From JBGSKY01 sp041740995 (GTDB lineage: Bacteria > Planctomycetota > Planctomycetia > Pirellulales > Pirellulaceae), in NCBI GenBank assembly GCA_041740995.1, contig JBGSKY010000254.1:1-64000 (forward strand): a DNA stretch of 64,000 bases, read 5' to 3'. Position numbers and translations under genes: made by a program. Of this stretch, positions 8,905 through 18,938 are shown one piece after another (the first letter of the stretch is position 1; each line of letters begins with the position of its first letter). The notes under the pieces are model-generated. The model ran no database searches. It was not told the DNA's origin and saw only the letters and a program-made list of their open reading frames with translations.

Positions 8905-9189
8905 GCGTGAATTCCGCTGCTGAGTTTGCGTCGCGGAACTCGCCAAGAGTTGCGTTTGCGGTCAGCAAGACGCTTAAATCGAAATCTCTGAACACCTTGC
9001 TCCGCAGTCGTGGAGCATTTTTGGCTTGATTCAATTCCAACTTGCCGTTTTTATTGAATTCTTCTTTTTCGTGAGTAACTTCAAGCTCGACTCCTTGTTA
9101 ATATAGCGAGTTCACGCAAAGCTTGCGTGTGAATTTTGCGGCGACGTTTTTGTTGCTGATTTTTCATTCCTCTCGCAATAAGTTTCTCG

Positions 9190-10299
9190 ATGTACGTAAG
9201 ATCATTTATTCTTAGTTCCAAAGCGTTATTGTTTGCCGTTGCGATAACAAGTCTGACAGCGAATTCTTTAAGAGCAGACATATTGGCGGCTGGATTTTTC
9301 AGTGGGACTATCGATCGCTACACCGCCGCGACTGGCACGTTCTCCACGTTCGCAACCGTTGCGACTCAATCAGATTTTTTTCCCGGAGTGTCGGGGATCG
9401 TGGTCAATGAATCTGCCAATCGTGTTTATGCGACGGGCTATCAATCGGGGCGAGTTTATGAGATTGACGCAACCACCGGCGCGGTTCTCAATTCGGTTGC
9501 CCTAGGCGGCGGTATCGCTCCTGGAGGAATCGCATTGGACGCAGTGGGTAACGTATATGTCTCAAATCAGGGCGGCCAGGATCCATTGCAAGCGGGCAAC
9601 CAAGTCATTGTGCTTAATTCCAGTTTGAGCCAGGTTGCGAGTTTCACTTTGCCAGATTTAGGCCTCGGTGCCAATCGACCTGCTGGCCTAGCGTTTAACG
9701 GCCCAAACTCTTTAGTCGTCTCGACGCTGTCGGGTTTTGGCGTTTTTACGCTAAACACAACTAACGGACAGTTCACTAATATTGCAACAAGCTCCCCTGT
9801 TTCCAACAGTCAGGTCGCTGTCGATCCAACAACTGGTAATGTGGCGATCGGTGGTGCGTTTACAAATGACATTTCGGTTTACAATCCTTCACTGACCAGT
9901 TCGACAGTGACTACCATTGATTCAAGCGTATTGCCGTTACCAGCATTACCATATGCAAGTGCCGATCTGACCTTCCCGTCGGGTGTTGCGTATGACCCCA
10001 ACGGTAATTTAATCATTGGCGCACTCGGCCGGACGAACCCATTCAGCGGCCCAATGGACCTGTCGATGATCGGTCAAATGAATGGGACAGACAATTTTCA
10101 AAGCAACGGCGGACTGTTCGCGATCCCTGCCGGCGGTGGCTCGATCATCAGCTACGGCGTCAACACGACGCCTTACAGTTCGGTCGCCTACATCAGTGCC
10201 GTTCCCGAACCAACAACAATCGCAATTCTGTCGGCGTTGACGGCAGTTGTCGGAATGCGACAATGGAGAGTTCGTCGGGCTGCTCGACGCGTCGCTTAA
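9190..10299 (+). CDS. PEP-CTERM exported beta-propeller-like protein
   Basis: Exported protein of 369 residues with an N-terminal signal sequence (residues 1-30, cleavage near LRADI). Repeated blocks such as GIALDAVGNVYVSNQGG, GLAFNGPNSLVVST and GVAYDPNGNLIIGALG look like NHL/SMP-30 blades of a beta-propeller. The C-terminus VPEPTTIAILSALTAVVG followed by a basic tail is a typical PEP-CTERM sorting signal, recognised by an exosortase and linked in planctomycetes to exopolysaccharide or surface display. The DUF1559 gene follows after 28 bases and may be co-transcribed. Ligand or enzymatic activity unknown. Confidence 0.85.
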   Translation: MYVRSFILSSKALLFAVAITSLTANSLRADILAAGFFSGTIDRYTAATGTFSTFATVATQSDFFPGVSGIVVNESANRVYATGYQSGRVYEIDATTGAVLNSVALGGGIAPGGIALDAVGNVYVSNQGGQDPLQAGNQVIVLNSSLSQVASFTLPDLGLGANRPAGLAFNGPNSLVVSTLSGFGVFTLNTTNGQFTNIATSSPVSNSQVAVDPTTGNVAIGGAFTNDISVYNPSLTSSTVTTIDSSVLPLPALPYASADLTFPSGVAYDPNGNLIIGALGRTNPFSGPMDLSMIGQMNGTDNFQSNGGLFAIPAGGGSIISYGVNTTPYSSVAYISAVPEPTTIAILSALTAVVGMRQWRVRRAARRVA

Positions 10300-10327
10300 G
10301 TTCCAATTCGACTAGGTTCGTGCAACG

Positions 10328-11344
10328 ATGGAAAGTTCAATTTTTCAAGCTCGTCGATTTCAACGAGCGGCATTTACGCTAGTCGAACTTTTAATCGTCA
10401 TCGCGATTATTGCGATTCTGAGCGCGCTACTGCTACCAGCGATCCAATCTGGACGTGAGTCAGCGCGCCGCGTTGCCTGCAGCAACAATATGCGGCAAAT
10501 TGGAATTGCGATTACCAGCTTCGAAACGGCGAAAAAGCGTATGCCGCCTGGTTCCGTTTCAAAAGAATACGCCAGCGTCCCGAGTACGCCGTGGACTTTC
10601 TATCGCTGGTCGACTTTGGCAACGGTTTCGCCCTATCTGGAGAATACCGCCGCATACAATTCGCTCGACTTAGACAAGCCGCTCTACACAGCCACGTTTA
10701 CGGTCACTCCGGAAAATGTGCGTGGCTCTCAAACAAAAGTCCCAACTTTCCTTTGTCCCAGTGATCAATATCGCCGCTTGCATGCAAGTTTTGCACCGAC
10801 GAATTACAACGTCTGCGCCGGCACCGGTATCGATGGCGGGACACCGATTAAGACCGACGGCATTTTTTACGTAAACTCGGAAACTAGAGTGTCCGAGATT
10901 ATCGACGGTCTTTCCAACACATGCATGGTTTCCGAAAGCTTACTCGGTGTTTCTGGCCAAGCCGACAAAGATCCCAAGAGAGCGTACAAATTCACGTTGG
11001 TCAGCCCGCTACGTGACTTGGCGTGTGATCGACCAATTAGCTACAACTACACCGACCCACGCGGATTCTCGTGGACCAATGGTGAGTATCGAACAACTCT
11101 TTACAACCATTATTATGTTCCCAATTCGCGGCTGAACGATTGCATGAGCGTTTATCTGGGCGGCACACCGTCTATTCGATACACACCATTTGGTTGGAAA
11201 GCAGCCCGCAGCTTGCACGTAGGTGGCATCAACGCCGTCTTCGCCGATTGCTCGACTCACTCGATCAATGAAGCAATCGATCCGACTGTGTGGAAAGCTC
11301 TTGGTTCTCGTGCAAGCCGCGATTCGATTGGCGACTTTCAGTAG
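10328..11344 (+). CDS. DUF1559 pseudopilin-like protein
   Basis: Member of the very large planctomycete DUF1559 family. The N-terminus contains the type IV prepilin methylation motif FTLVELLIVIAIIAILSALL at residues 17-36, cut before Phe by a prepilin peptidase. It is followed by the family's ESARRVACSNNMRQIG segment and a C-terminal part with the typical GGINAVFADCSTHSINEAID sequence near residues 297-316. The product, of 338 residues, has the usual family length. It is 28 bases after the PEP-CTERM gene. Role unknown; a pseudopilus or surface appendage component is the common guess. Confidence 0.95.
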   Translation: MESSIFQARRFQRAAFTLVELLIVIAIIAILSALLLPAIQSGRESARRVACSNNMRQIGIAITSFETAKKRMPPGSVSKEYASVPSTPWTFYRWSTLATVSPYLENTAAYNSLDLDKPLYTATFTVTPENVRGSQTKVPTFLCPSDQYRRLHASFAPTNYNVCAGTGIDGGTPIKTDGIFYVNSETRVSEIIDGLSNTCMVSESLLGVSGQADKDPKRAYKFTLVSPLRDLACDRPISYNYTDPRGFSWTNGEYRTTLYNHYYVPNSRLNDCMSVYLGGTPSIRYTPFGWKAARSLHVGGINAVFADCSTHSINEAIDPTVWKALGSRASRDSIGDFQ

Positions 11345-11368
11345 CTTCGCAGTCGAGCGCAATTTCGG

Positions 11369-12463
11369 CTATGGCGATTGAAAATTGATTGGCTCAGCTT
11401 GCTGAAACAACGGGCGGCGGAAGCGACTCAAAGCACCTTGCCGTTCGGCCGGCGCGGCCACTGCAGGAAGTTGCGATTCTGGAGGATTTGTTCTGCCAGG
11501 CTTGTCCGACGGTGATGAGCTATTCTCATCAAATCGATCTTCATCGAGCCGATCAAGCGGCAGATCTTCGAGCTTCAGTTTTTCACCCGATTCGCTCGCA
11601 GGATTTGCATCAACGTTTTCTTTTTTGAAGAACGGCAGTGGCGGCATCGCAGGCAACGTGCAAATTGGATTTCGATAGTCGGCCGCTTTCGGGTCTCGCT
11701 GAACGCATCGCGAGTTGCAGCATCGCTCACACGTTTGGTTCTGCTTCCAGAACGCAAGCTCTTCCCAAAGCGAGCGGCCTCCGACGTAGATCCGATCACC
11801 AGGCTGAATTTGAAAATTCGTTGTCGTATCGCCCATCTGCGTGATCTGACGGTAACAAATTGGCATAACCACTCGGCACTCACAGGGACCAGTTGGTCGC
11901 GACAGAACGATGTCGCAAGGTGAAGCAGTGCCGTTCAAACCTCCGGCCCGCAAAATAGCGTCGAGCACGGTTTCGCGACCGACTAGCGGGTAAGCGCCTG
12001 GGCTGCTGACCGACCCAAGAACGTAATAGACCGCCGCATTGCTTTCGAGCAATTGCACGTTGACCGCGTTTCGTTTTCCAGTCAACGATTCGATGCGTTC
12101 AATCACCAAGTTCTCAATCTGCTCGACCGTCATCCCAGCGACAATGATTCGCCCAAAACCGCCGAGATCGATTGTTCCGTCGATCTTCACCATTTGGTCG
12201 GCCGGAATCTCGATATCTGAGCGATAGTCGACTGGTTCGATTAGCAATTCATCACCTGGCTCCACAAAATAATGCGGCAAAACCGACTTGCATCCCTCGA
12301 TTGGGACACTCGATGGCAATGGCTGTGCAGCGGCGAACTCTTTGGCTTGAGAGAGCAGGGGAAACGTCGGACTCCACAGCCCCAACCCGCCTGTTGAACT
12401 ACAGCCAGTCATCGCGCAGATCGAAAGTGAGATGAACGCGATAAAGCAGTTTGACTTCGACAT
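11369..12463 (-). CDS. Polysaccharide export lipoprotein, Wza/SLBB type
   Basis: Outer-membrane polysaccharide export family protein of 364 residues. Starting at the ATG at 12463 gives a lipoprotein signal with lipobox AMTGC (Cys21). The poly-export domain starts near LPHYFVEPGDELLIEP and continues through IDLGGFGRIIVAGMTVEQI. It is followed by an SLBB repeat (YYVLGSVSSPGAYPLVGR, then VLDAILRAGGL) and RIYVGGRSLWEEL. A Pro/Glu/Asp-rich tail of about 120 residues follows and is not part of the family core. A start 26 codons upstream is possible but would bury the signal peptide. No capsule polymerase gene is adjacent; the gmd and wbp-like genes in this window are possible sources of its sugars. 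Confidence 0.88.
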   Translation of the reverse strand: MSKSNCFIAFISLSICAMTGCSSTGGLGLWSPTFPLLSQAKEFAAAQPLPSSVPIEGCKSVLPHYFVEPGDELLIEPVDYRSDIEIPADQMVKIDGTIDLGGFGRIIVAGMTVEQIENLVIERIESLTGKRNAVNVQLLESNAAVYYVLGSVSSPGAYPLVGRETVLDAILRAGGLNGTASPCDIVLSRPTGPCECRVVMPICYRQITQMGDTTTNFQIQPGDRIYVGGRSLWEELAFWKQNQTCERCCNSRCVQRDPKAADYRNPICTLPAMPPLPFFKKENVDANPASESGEKLKLEDLPLDRLDEDRFDENSSSPSDKPGRTNPPESQLPAVAAPAERQGALSRFRRPLFQQAEPINFQSP

Positions 12464-12721
12464 TGCATAACCATCCATGGCGTTGCGACGAGAATTGCGA
12501 TTGGTTTGCGGCGCCCAAACATACGCTCCTAGGTGCAGCATCGGATATGTTCGGCGCCCAAAGAAACTACTTTGTCGCAGTCTGACCGCAATGTGGTTTT
12601 CAACTTCGTCTAACCCACACAGCCGTCAGCGTTATACACACTTTGCAAGCAAATTTAGCAAGCATAATTGGTGCGTATAACTCCTAGAAGCCATGCTAAA
12701 TGCTTGCGAAAGTGGGATCAT

Positions 12722-15700
12722 TTATTTTGCTGTGCCGGCCGATACTCCGCCTGCAATTGCTCCAGCGGTGAATTGGCGAACTAGCGAATCAATAACGTAG
12801 CGGCTGACGGTACGGCCAGTTTGAAGTCGAACAATCGGTGATTTGGCAGTGCCACGAACTTCAAGAAATACGGTTCGATTGGAGACTGCGTTTGATATGG
12901 CATTGATTGTCTGAATGGTTGGATCTGGCACTAGCGCAAGCGTTTGAAAAAGCGAACCAAGCAGTTGCGAATCAGCCGATGAACCGGTGTAAACCGTGGT
13001 CTGCAAATCCAACCGCTGATCGCTCAGGCCAACAGTTCCGGCTGCAGAGATCCAAAGCCGTGGATTGTAGAGCAATGAGTTTTGTATTCGCAGTTGACCA
13101 GCCGTGATGATGCCGTCGAGGCTGCCTTGATCAAAAGTTGTTTGCGGTAACCCAATTGCCGGAATTGCCTGTGCTAGAGGTCCTAACAGCGGCACAGATC
13201 TGGCGTCAGTCTTGCCAAATTCCATCGCGAGACGTCCATCTAGATCGCTTAGCCCGCGATAGCAATTGGACTGCAAATTGACTTGAGCATCGAAGAGCCC
13301 CTGTCCAAAAAACTCTCCAGTGTCCAACCAATCTTCGAACCTTTCGACATGCCCCTCGGACACTTTTAAAGTCGCATCAAAGCCCAAACAGCGCGCATAA
13401 TCTAAATCGACATTGCCGCTCAGTCGACCGCCAAGCACATGTCCGTCGATGTGTTTCAACTTTGTTTGAATCATGCCGCTGCTAGTGCGATACGAGCTTG
13501 TCACTTGCGCTGAAGCATCTTGCAACGAAATATCAAACAGCTGTAAATCTCGACCTTTAATGTCACCTCGCAAGTTCGCTTGGCTGCCTTGGAATTTGAC
13601 GCTACCGCGCCCGGAAACTTCACCAGCTAGAGAAGTTGCTAGTTCCAAATCCAAGAGGGAAGCGGCTCGCGAGAGCGCAACGCGATCTAACTGTAATGTC
13701 CCTTCAAACGATGTTGAGCTTTCGAAATTGGCAACCCCGCGTCCACGGACTCGTCCACCTGCGAATCGAGTATCGAAGTCGCCAATCGTCAAGCGATCAT
13801 TGTTAAAAGTGCCAGAAATTTTTGTATCGTCGATCAACGACTCGCCAGCCAACGTGACTCCATTGATATCAAGCGTGATATTGCCATGCACGTTGTAGCT
13901 GGGATCAAATCCGAAATCGATTCGTCCAGTGGACTTCCCATCAAATAATTCTGCGTTGGCCATTGGTTGCCAGATCGATACCAGTTTTGCAATGGAGGTA
14001 TCAGTGAGCACGACCCTTCCAAGGATTGGGTAGTCCAATCGATTCTTGCCACGTTCGAAGCGGACTGTGCTATCTAGCTGGCCATCAAACAAATTTCCGA
14101 TCGATCGAATTCTTACACGGTCATGGTTGGTTTCAATTTGACTCCGCAATGATCCAATCGGTCGATTGTTCTGAACAAGATCGTCGATCGCAAGTACTCC
14201 GTCGGCTTGCCATGCCGATGCGGTCGCCGCGTTTGCATCTGCTTCCACACGCAGTCGCGCTGAAACTCGTCCACCAATCTCATTCACGGGTACTGGACCA
14301 CCAACAATGTCCAACAGATCGTTCAACGGCCAATCAAGTAATTCGAGATTTGCAAAATGTTTATTCTCCCCGTCCAATCGGTATTCGCCGTTTAGTGTTG
14401 CAGAATTGTTCCCGAGAAAAGCTGTCAGAGCTTCGACTTGAATCGATGCTTTGGTGTAGTGGCCTGCAAAATCTTTAATGCCAAGTTTTCGATCTCGATA
14501 GACCCCGAGAACGTAATTTAGTTCGAAGTCGGCTTTGCTGAAGGGTTCTTTTTCGTCACCTGAAATAGTCGCCTTGCCACTGGCCATTATTGAGTTGTCT
14601 AGGCCGTCAGGCAGTTGAATACGTGGACTCAGTTCGGCCAATCCAATTTCCAACCGCGAAAATTGAGCGTCAACTTGATAATCGAATGTGTCCCATCGTT
14701 GCCAATCTGCATTTCCGTCAAGCACTAGATAGCGTGGTTGCTCGATGGTGCTCGCTTTGAACTGATAACGATCATTCGGTTTGTGAAAGATTGAGAATTC
14801 GATCGGCCTTGCGAAGCCTTGCAATGGTGTTTCTTGCAGCGAACCGGTGACTTCTGCAGCGAGTGATAACGGTGTGTTTGGATACCAACCCAACCAATGA
14901 AACGAGCCCTCGGCAGATAGTCGATTCGTTTGAGAAGCTTGAAATGGCAAAGATGATATTAGCACGCTGGTCAGCGAGACCGATGAAATTTGTACTGACG
15001 CGTTAGATGTTTGTGTCGGAGTCGCGTATTGATCGCTCGAAAACATTGCAGCGATCTTGCCGTCGCCAATTTCTGCGGACAACTTCAATGCACCGATTTT
15101 ATCTTGCGAGATCGGACCGCTTAGCGATACACTTTCGAATTGATACTGCTGGTAGGTAAGCTCTTTCGCAACTGCTTCGATGTTTGCTTGCCATTGCAAA
15201 TTTTTGATCTGACCGTCGGCATCCACACGAATTTCAGTTTCGAAAAGTTCGATATCGCGAAGCTGCGACAAAACTTCGTTGGATAGTATTTCCTTCCAGT
15301 CGAACGATTGCCGTTTCATTCGAAACGCAAATTGCCCATCACCTTTTAATTCGAGACGCGTATCGAATTCTAACTTTTCGTCGCTATCGGATCTAATAGT
15401 GGCATCGTTCAACTTCAAAACTTGATCATCAATTTCGAGAGCCGAGTGCAAGCGAATTTTTTTGAGTCCAGAGAGCATCAGGCTGACGATCTGAACATTG
15501 CCACGGACAGTCCACTTGGACAGATCCGATAGTTGATCACGCTGAACGCTCGCGTTTAAAGATGCTTTACCGATTCCGTTTTGAACAATACTTTCGACTG
15601 CAAAGCCGACACTTCGTGCGAGCTCAACAATCAAGACTTCATTGACGTTCAGTGTGAATTCCGACTTGGATGATTGCCCAGCAGGAACGATACCTTCGCC

Positions 15701-16138
15701 AGCGAACTTCAAAATTGAAGCAGGTTGGCCATCAGCGCGCTGACCAATTAAGTTGCCAGAAATGCTTTTCAAAATCCAACCGCCATCAGCATAGCTAAGA
15801 CGTAACTCCGCTTGTTCTATCGGTTGTCCTTCAATATCAAGTTTGTCTGAACTGATCTTTGCCTCGGCAATGTAGTCGCTCAGCGAAAAGATACTGCCTT
15901 TGTTTTGGGTCCAGATCCAGCCGCTGATATTGCCTTCAATTTGAAAAGGCAAACGAATCCCGACGGCTCGAAGGTAACGTTCAATGTTTGTTATTGAGGC
16001 GTCATTGAAGCTGTAAGAAAGCGAACGTTGCTTTGGAAGTTCGTCGAGCTCTTGGCCGAACGCCGCCGCGCCTTGCGAACTGAGAAAGAGAAACGCGAAG
16101 AGAATCCAGCTTAAGTTTCGACAGATGATTAGCGACAT
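12722..16138 (-). CDS. Large AsmA-like exported protein
   Basis: 1138-residue protein with a signal sequence (MSLIICRNLSWILFAFLFLS, cleavage near AAAFG). It is almost entirely short amphipathic beta-strand repeats of the type LDIEGQPIEQAELRLSYADG and GRVRGRGVANFESSTSFEG, as in AsmA/TamB/DUF3971 bridge proteins, and ends with VFLEVRGTAKSPIVRLQTGR, the usual AsmA C-terminal block. Such proteins span the periplasm and help move lipids or assemble outer-membrane components. Usual TamB or AsmA partners are not in the window. It is separated from the export lipoprotein by 258 bases on the same strand; I would not assume an operon. Confidence 0.75.
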   Translation of the reverse strand: MSLIICRNLSWILFAFLFLSSQGAAAFGQELDELPKQRSLSYSFNDASITNIERYLRAVGIRLPFQIEGNISGWIWTQNKGSIFSLSDYIAEAKISSDKLDIEGQPIEQAELRLSYADGGWILKSISGNLIGQRADGQPASILKFAGEGIVPAGQSSKSEFTLNVNEVLIVELARSVGFAVESIVQNGIGKASLNASVQRDQLSDLSKWTVRGNVQIVSLMLSGLKKIRLHSALEIDDQVLKLNDATIRSDSDEKLEFDTRLELKGDGQFAFRMKRQSFDWKEILSNEVLSQLRDIELFETEIRVDADGQIKNLQWQANIEAVAKELTYQQYQFESVSLSGPISQDKIGALKLSAEIGDGKIAAMFSSDQYATPTQTSNASVQISSVSLTSVLISSLPFQASQTNRLSAEGSFHWLGWYPNTPLSLAAEVTGSLQETPLQGFARPIEFSIFHKPNDRYQFKASTIEQPRYLVLDGNADWQRWDTFDYQVDAQFSRLEIGLAELSPRIQLPDGLDNSIMASGKATISGDEKEPFSKADFELNYVLGVYRDRKLGIKDFAGHYTKASIQVEALTAFLGNNSATLNGEYRLDGENKHFANLELLDWPLNDLLDIVGGPVPVNEIGGRVSARLRVEADANAATASAWQADGVLAIDDLVQNNRPIGSLRSQIETNHDRVRIRSIGNLFDGQLDSTVRFERGKNRLDYPILGRVVLTDTSIAKLVSIWQPMANAELFDGKSTGRIDFGFDPSYNVHGNITLDINGVTLAGESLIDDTKISGTFNNDRLTIGDFDTRFAGGRVRGRGVANFESSTSFEGTLQLDRVALSRAASLLDLELATSLAGEVSGRGSVKFQGSQANLRGDIKGRDLQLFDISLQDASAQVTSSYRTSSGMIQTKLKHIDGHVLGGRLSGNVDLDYARCLGFDATLKVSEGHVERFEDWLDTGEFFGQGLFDAQVNLQSNCYRGLSDLDGRLAMEFGKTDARSVPLLGPLAQAIPAIGLPQTTFDQGSLDGIITAGQLRIQNSLLYNPRLWISAAGTVGLSDQRLDLQTTVYTGSSADSQLLGSLFQTLALVPDPTIQTINAISNAVSNRTVFLEVRGTAKSPIVRLQTGRTVSRYVIDSLVRQFTAGAIAGGVSAGTAK

Positions 16139-16469
16139 GCGATTTTTCTAGTTGCGTTGCTTCAACTGGCAGTCAATCCGTACTCACCATCAATTGCATT
16201 GTTATTACTCGACTGAACGATGCAAGTCTAAAGCAAACGATGAGGTGCGTTGCCATGTGGCTCGATTCAAGCAAAAACGATTCCAATGTTGTTGCTTTTT
16301 CGACCGCCCTGCCCGCAATCAAAGCAGCCAACAAAAAATCCACAGCGGCTTAGCCACTTCGTCCAGTTTGGAATGGTAGATGCGATGGTGTTAAAGCTTC
16401 ATAGCTTGGTCTTTGCATTCCACAACGCATTGACCGCTTTCGCAAATTATTCCCGAACGGAGTAGGACA
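16139..16469. other. Divergent intergenic region
   Basis: Upstream of both the AsmA-like gene (minus) and the PDZ protein gene (plus). Short frames here have no protein character. It must hold both promoters, but I cannot pick convincing -35/-10 boxes. Confidence 0.5.
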
Positions 16470-17498
16470 ATGTTAAGTAAACGAATTTTCAGTGTGGTTC
16501 TTTTGAGTGGTTTGACTGCCGCACCGCTCGCAAATGGTCAAAATCCTGTAAACGAGGCCTTGCAAGGGGCAGCTAACGGCGCAGCACAATCGCTTCAGCA
16601 ATCAGCAACTGACTCGCTGAACAAAGCGATGGGTACTCCCAACGCGCAGCCCAATGGCGGTCAAAACAGCTTCTCGCAGACGCGTTCTGGCGAAATTCCA
16701 AACGCTCAATTTCAGACTAACGGGCAATTGCAGAACGGCGGGCGAGGATTAATCGGTAACGCACAACAGCAAAATGCAAACGGCCAGCTCAATTCGAGTC
16801 GGCAGCCAAATATGCAAGCACAGAGCTCACAGAGCTTCAGCAATCAGTTCCGCCAAAATCTGAGCAACTCGCTGAACCAAGACCCCAATGGCTATAGAGT
16901 CAATGGTGCAATCAATGACGACATGGCACGTTACGGTTATCGACAGGGCGATGTTCTACTCGATCAAAACGGGCAACCGATTCGAAGCCAAGAACAGCTT
17001 GACCAGCTTTTGCAAAATGCCAACGGATCAATGCAGGTTCGCCGAAACGACCAAGTCGTTCGACTAAATCAGACCGCCAATCCAAACATGCCTCAACCCA
17101 ACGGCAACCAGCGGCGATTGGGTATCACGATGCAGAGTAGCAATAATTCGGTGATTGTTGCAGACGTCACGCAAGGGTCAGTCGCGGCTAATGCTGGAAT
17201 TAAGCAGGGTGACCAAATTGTATCAATCAACGGCCAACAAATTCAGAATCCAAACAACGTGAGCGACAGAATCAACAATGCCGAAAGCGGCACAATTGTT
17301 TTTGAAGTCCAACGTCAGGGAACACGTCAAAAATTAACTGCCAACTTCGGCAATAGTTACGATCAACGTCAACAGACTGGTCAGGCCTCCAACGAACTAG
17401 AAACACGAATAATTGAATTGGAAAGACAGGTGAAAGACTTGCAGTCTCAACTCAGTAGGCTTCAAAAAAATGTTGATAACGCCAATCGTGACAATTAA
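16470..17498 (+). CDS. Secreted PDZ-domain protein with Asn/Gln-rich N-terminal half
   Basis: 342 residues. The signal peptide is MLSKRIFSVVLLSGLTAAPL, with cleavage after ANG. Residues about 25-205 are rich in Asn, Gln, Gly and Ser with little predicted fold. A single PDZ domain follows at about residues 210-290 (RRLGITMQSSNN, GSVAANAGIKQGDQIVSING, IVFEVQRQG). A C-terminal coiled coil (ELETRIIELERQVKDLQSQL) can oligomerise the protein. There is no protease domain, so an adaptor or scaffold role outside the cytoplasm is more likely than proteolysis. Followed by a good terminator. Confidence 0.8.
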   Translation: MLSKRIFSVVLLSGLTAAPLANGQNPVNEALQGAANGAAQSLQQSATDSLNKAMGTPNAQPNGGQNSFSQTRSGEIPNAQFQTNGQLQNGGRGLIGNAQQQNANGQLNSSRQPNMQAQSSQSFSNQFRQNLSNSLNQDPNGYRVNGAINDDMARYGYRQGDVLLDQNGQPIRSQEQLDQLLQNANGSMQVRRNDQVVRLNQTANPNMPQPNGNQRRLGITMQSSNNSVIVADVTQGSVAANAGIKQGDQIVSINGQQIQNPNNVSDRINNAESGTIVFEVQRQGTRQKLTANFGNSYDQRQQTGQASNELETRIIELERQVKDLQSQLSRLQKNVDNANRDN

Positions 17499-17539
17499 TT
17501 GAACGCTGGATGATTAATCAACTTTCAAACTGAGTGTAG

Positions 17540-17571
17540 ACATCCGCAGCACAAGCCGCGGATGTTTTTTT
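17540..17571 (+). terminator. Rho-independent terminator after the PDZ gene
   Basis: Perfect 8-base stem ACATCCGC / GCGGATGT around a 10-base loop, running straight into seven T. It lies about 40 bases after the PDZ gene stop. The rest of the 17499-17821 gap, before the ROK gene, shows no gene. Confidence 0.88.
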
Positions 17572-17821
17572 ATTGAGCAAGAGGCTTGTCGAGATCTCAA
17601 AAATCTGCAGCCAGTCACTATCGGTGTATCAAGATGCTAAGATAGTAAAGTCGTTCGCTTGGCATCGAGCGAAAATTAAATGCCTGCTGTCGTTCTCTGA
17701 AAGTCGCATTTCCGAATTCTTTCGCAGAGCGAGAGGCGACGATAGAAAACGGCCAATTGGTTCGTTGCCGCATCGCCTATGGTGATAGTCTTTTCAGTGT
17801 TATCTTTTCGGAGCGATCTAA

Positions 17822-18877
17822 ATGCAGTGCGTTGCGGGAGTTGATGTTGGGGGGACGACTTGCACAATCGCGTTAGGCAGTTTGGATCGACGAGTTGAAT
17901 ACGTTTCGAAACAGTTTCCCACCGAAGCGTTTCATGGACCAAAACACACAGTCCAAAACATCTTGATGCAGCTCAAGATATCTTTGCAGACTCTTGGTAT
18001 TTCGCCGAAAGATTGTTTGTCTGTCGGACTTTCCACGCCGGGCCCAGCGACGCTTGACGGCATCCTGCTCAAGACGCCCAATCTAAAACACGAACATTGG
18101 GACCGCTTTCCGATTCGTGATCAACTTGCTGAATCATTACACAGCGACCATTTCAACTGCAATGTTCACTACATCGGAGACGGGCAAGCCGCTGTGCTGG
18201 GTGAGCTTGTCATTCGCACTGGCAGTTGGAGTTGGGGACAAGCGACCAGTGGACCCAAGGATGTCGATCTGTGCTCGCTGTTTATGCTAACCGTTGGAAC
18301 AGGGCTTGGTGGTGGCGAAATTCGCGATCGCAAAGTTGTCCGAGGGCTTGGCGGTCGCGCCGGTCATGGCGGGCACATCTTTCTTCCGAGGTTTGCTTTT
18401 CGATATGAACACGATTCACAGTTATTGGTTGGCAACGCGACATCAACTGCCGAGTCAGCCATTTCGTTGACTGCGCTGACGCATCAATTGCAGTTTCGTT
18501 TGCAGTTGCCACAATGGCGGCACCATGGCTTAAATAAGTTAGAAGATTCAACTTACGAAAAAGCCAAGCAATTGCGAAACCTGCTCGACATCGGCGACGA
18601 GCTTGCTTTAGAACTGTTCGATGATCAAGCTCACGCGTTAGGGATCGCGCTGTTGAGCGTCAACTATGTTGGCGATTACGATCTAATGGTGATCGGTGGC
18701 GGCATTTGTGACATTTCACCAGCGATGCGAAAGCGTTATCTCGATAACGTCCAAAAAGCGTATCGAAAATACGCTTTGGATGGATTCCGCGATACAGATC
18801 GAGTTGAATTCTCGGTCTGTGGCGACGAAGCACCGGTCATCGGAGCGACTGCTCATGCGGCGGCGCAGATGAGATAA
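17822..18877 (+). CDS. ROK-family sugar kinase
   Basis: Probable ATP-dependent hexose kinase (glucokinase-like), 351 residues. The N-terminal phosphate loop is AGVDVGGTTCTIAL (residues 5-18), the second motif is VGLSTPGP, the catalytic Asp region is YIGDGQAAVLGE, and the adenosine-side motif TVGTGLGGGEI lies near residue 158. The zinc-binding CxCGxxGCxE motif that most ROK proteins carry after GHGGH is absent: that segment reads RAGHGGHIFLPRFAF with no cysteines. The substrate therefore cannot be inferred with confidence. It is convergent with the alpha-E gene and stands alone. Confidence 0.85.
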   Translation: MQCVAGVDVGGTTCTIALGSLDRRVEYVSKQFPTEAFHGPKHTVQNILMQLKISLQTLGISPKDCLSVGLSTPGPATLDGILLKTPNLKHEHWDRFPIRDQLAESLHSDHFNCNVHYIGDGQAAVLGELVIRTGSWSWGQATSGPKDVDLCSLFMLTVGTGLGGGEIRDRKVVRGLGGRAGHGGHIFLPRFAFRYEHDSQLLVGNATSTAESAISLTALTHQLQFRLQLPQWRHHGLNKLEDSTYEKAKQLRNLLDIGDELALELFDDQAHALGIALLSVNYVGDYDLMVIGGGICDISPAMRKRYLDNVQKAYRKYALDGFRDTDRVEFSVCGDEAPVIGATAHAAAQMR

Positions 18878-18938
18878 GAGCCACCATGCGTCAATGGATC
18901 GAAACGAAATTGCACGCTATTCACAGCGTTGATGGGCG

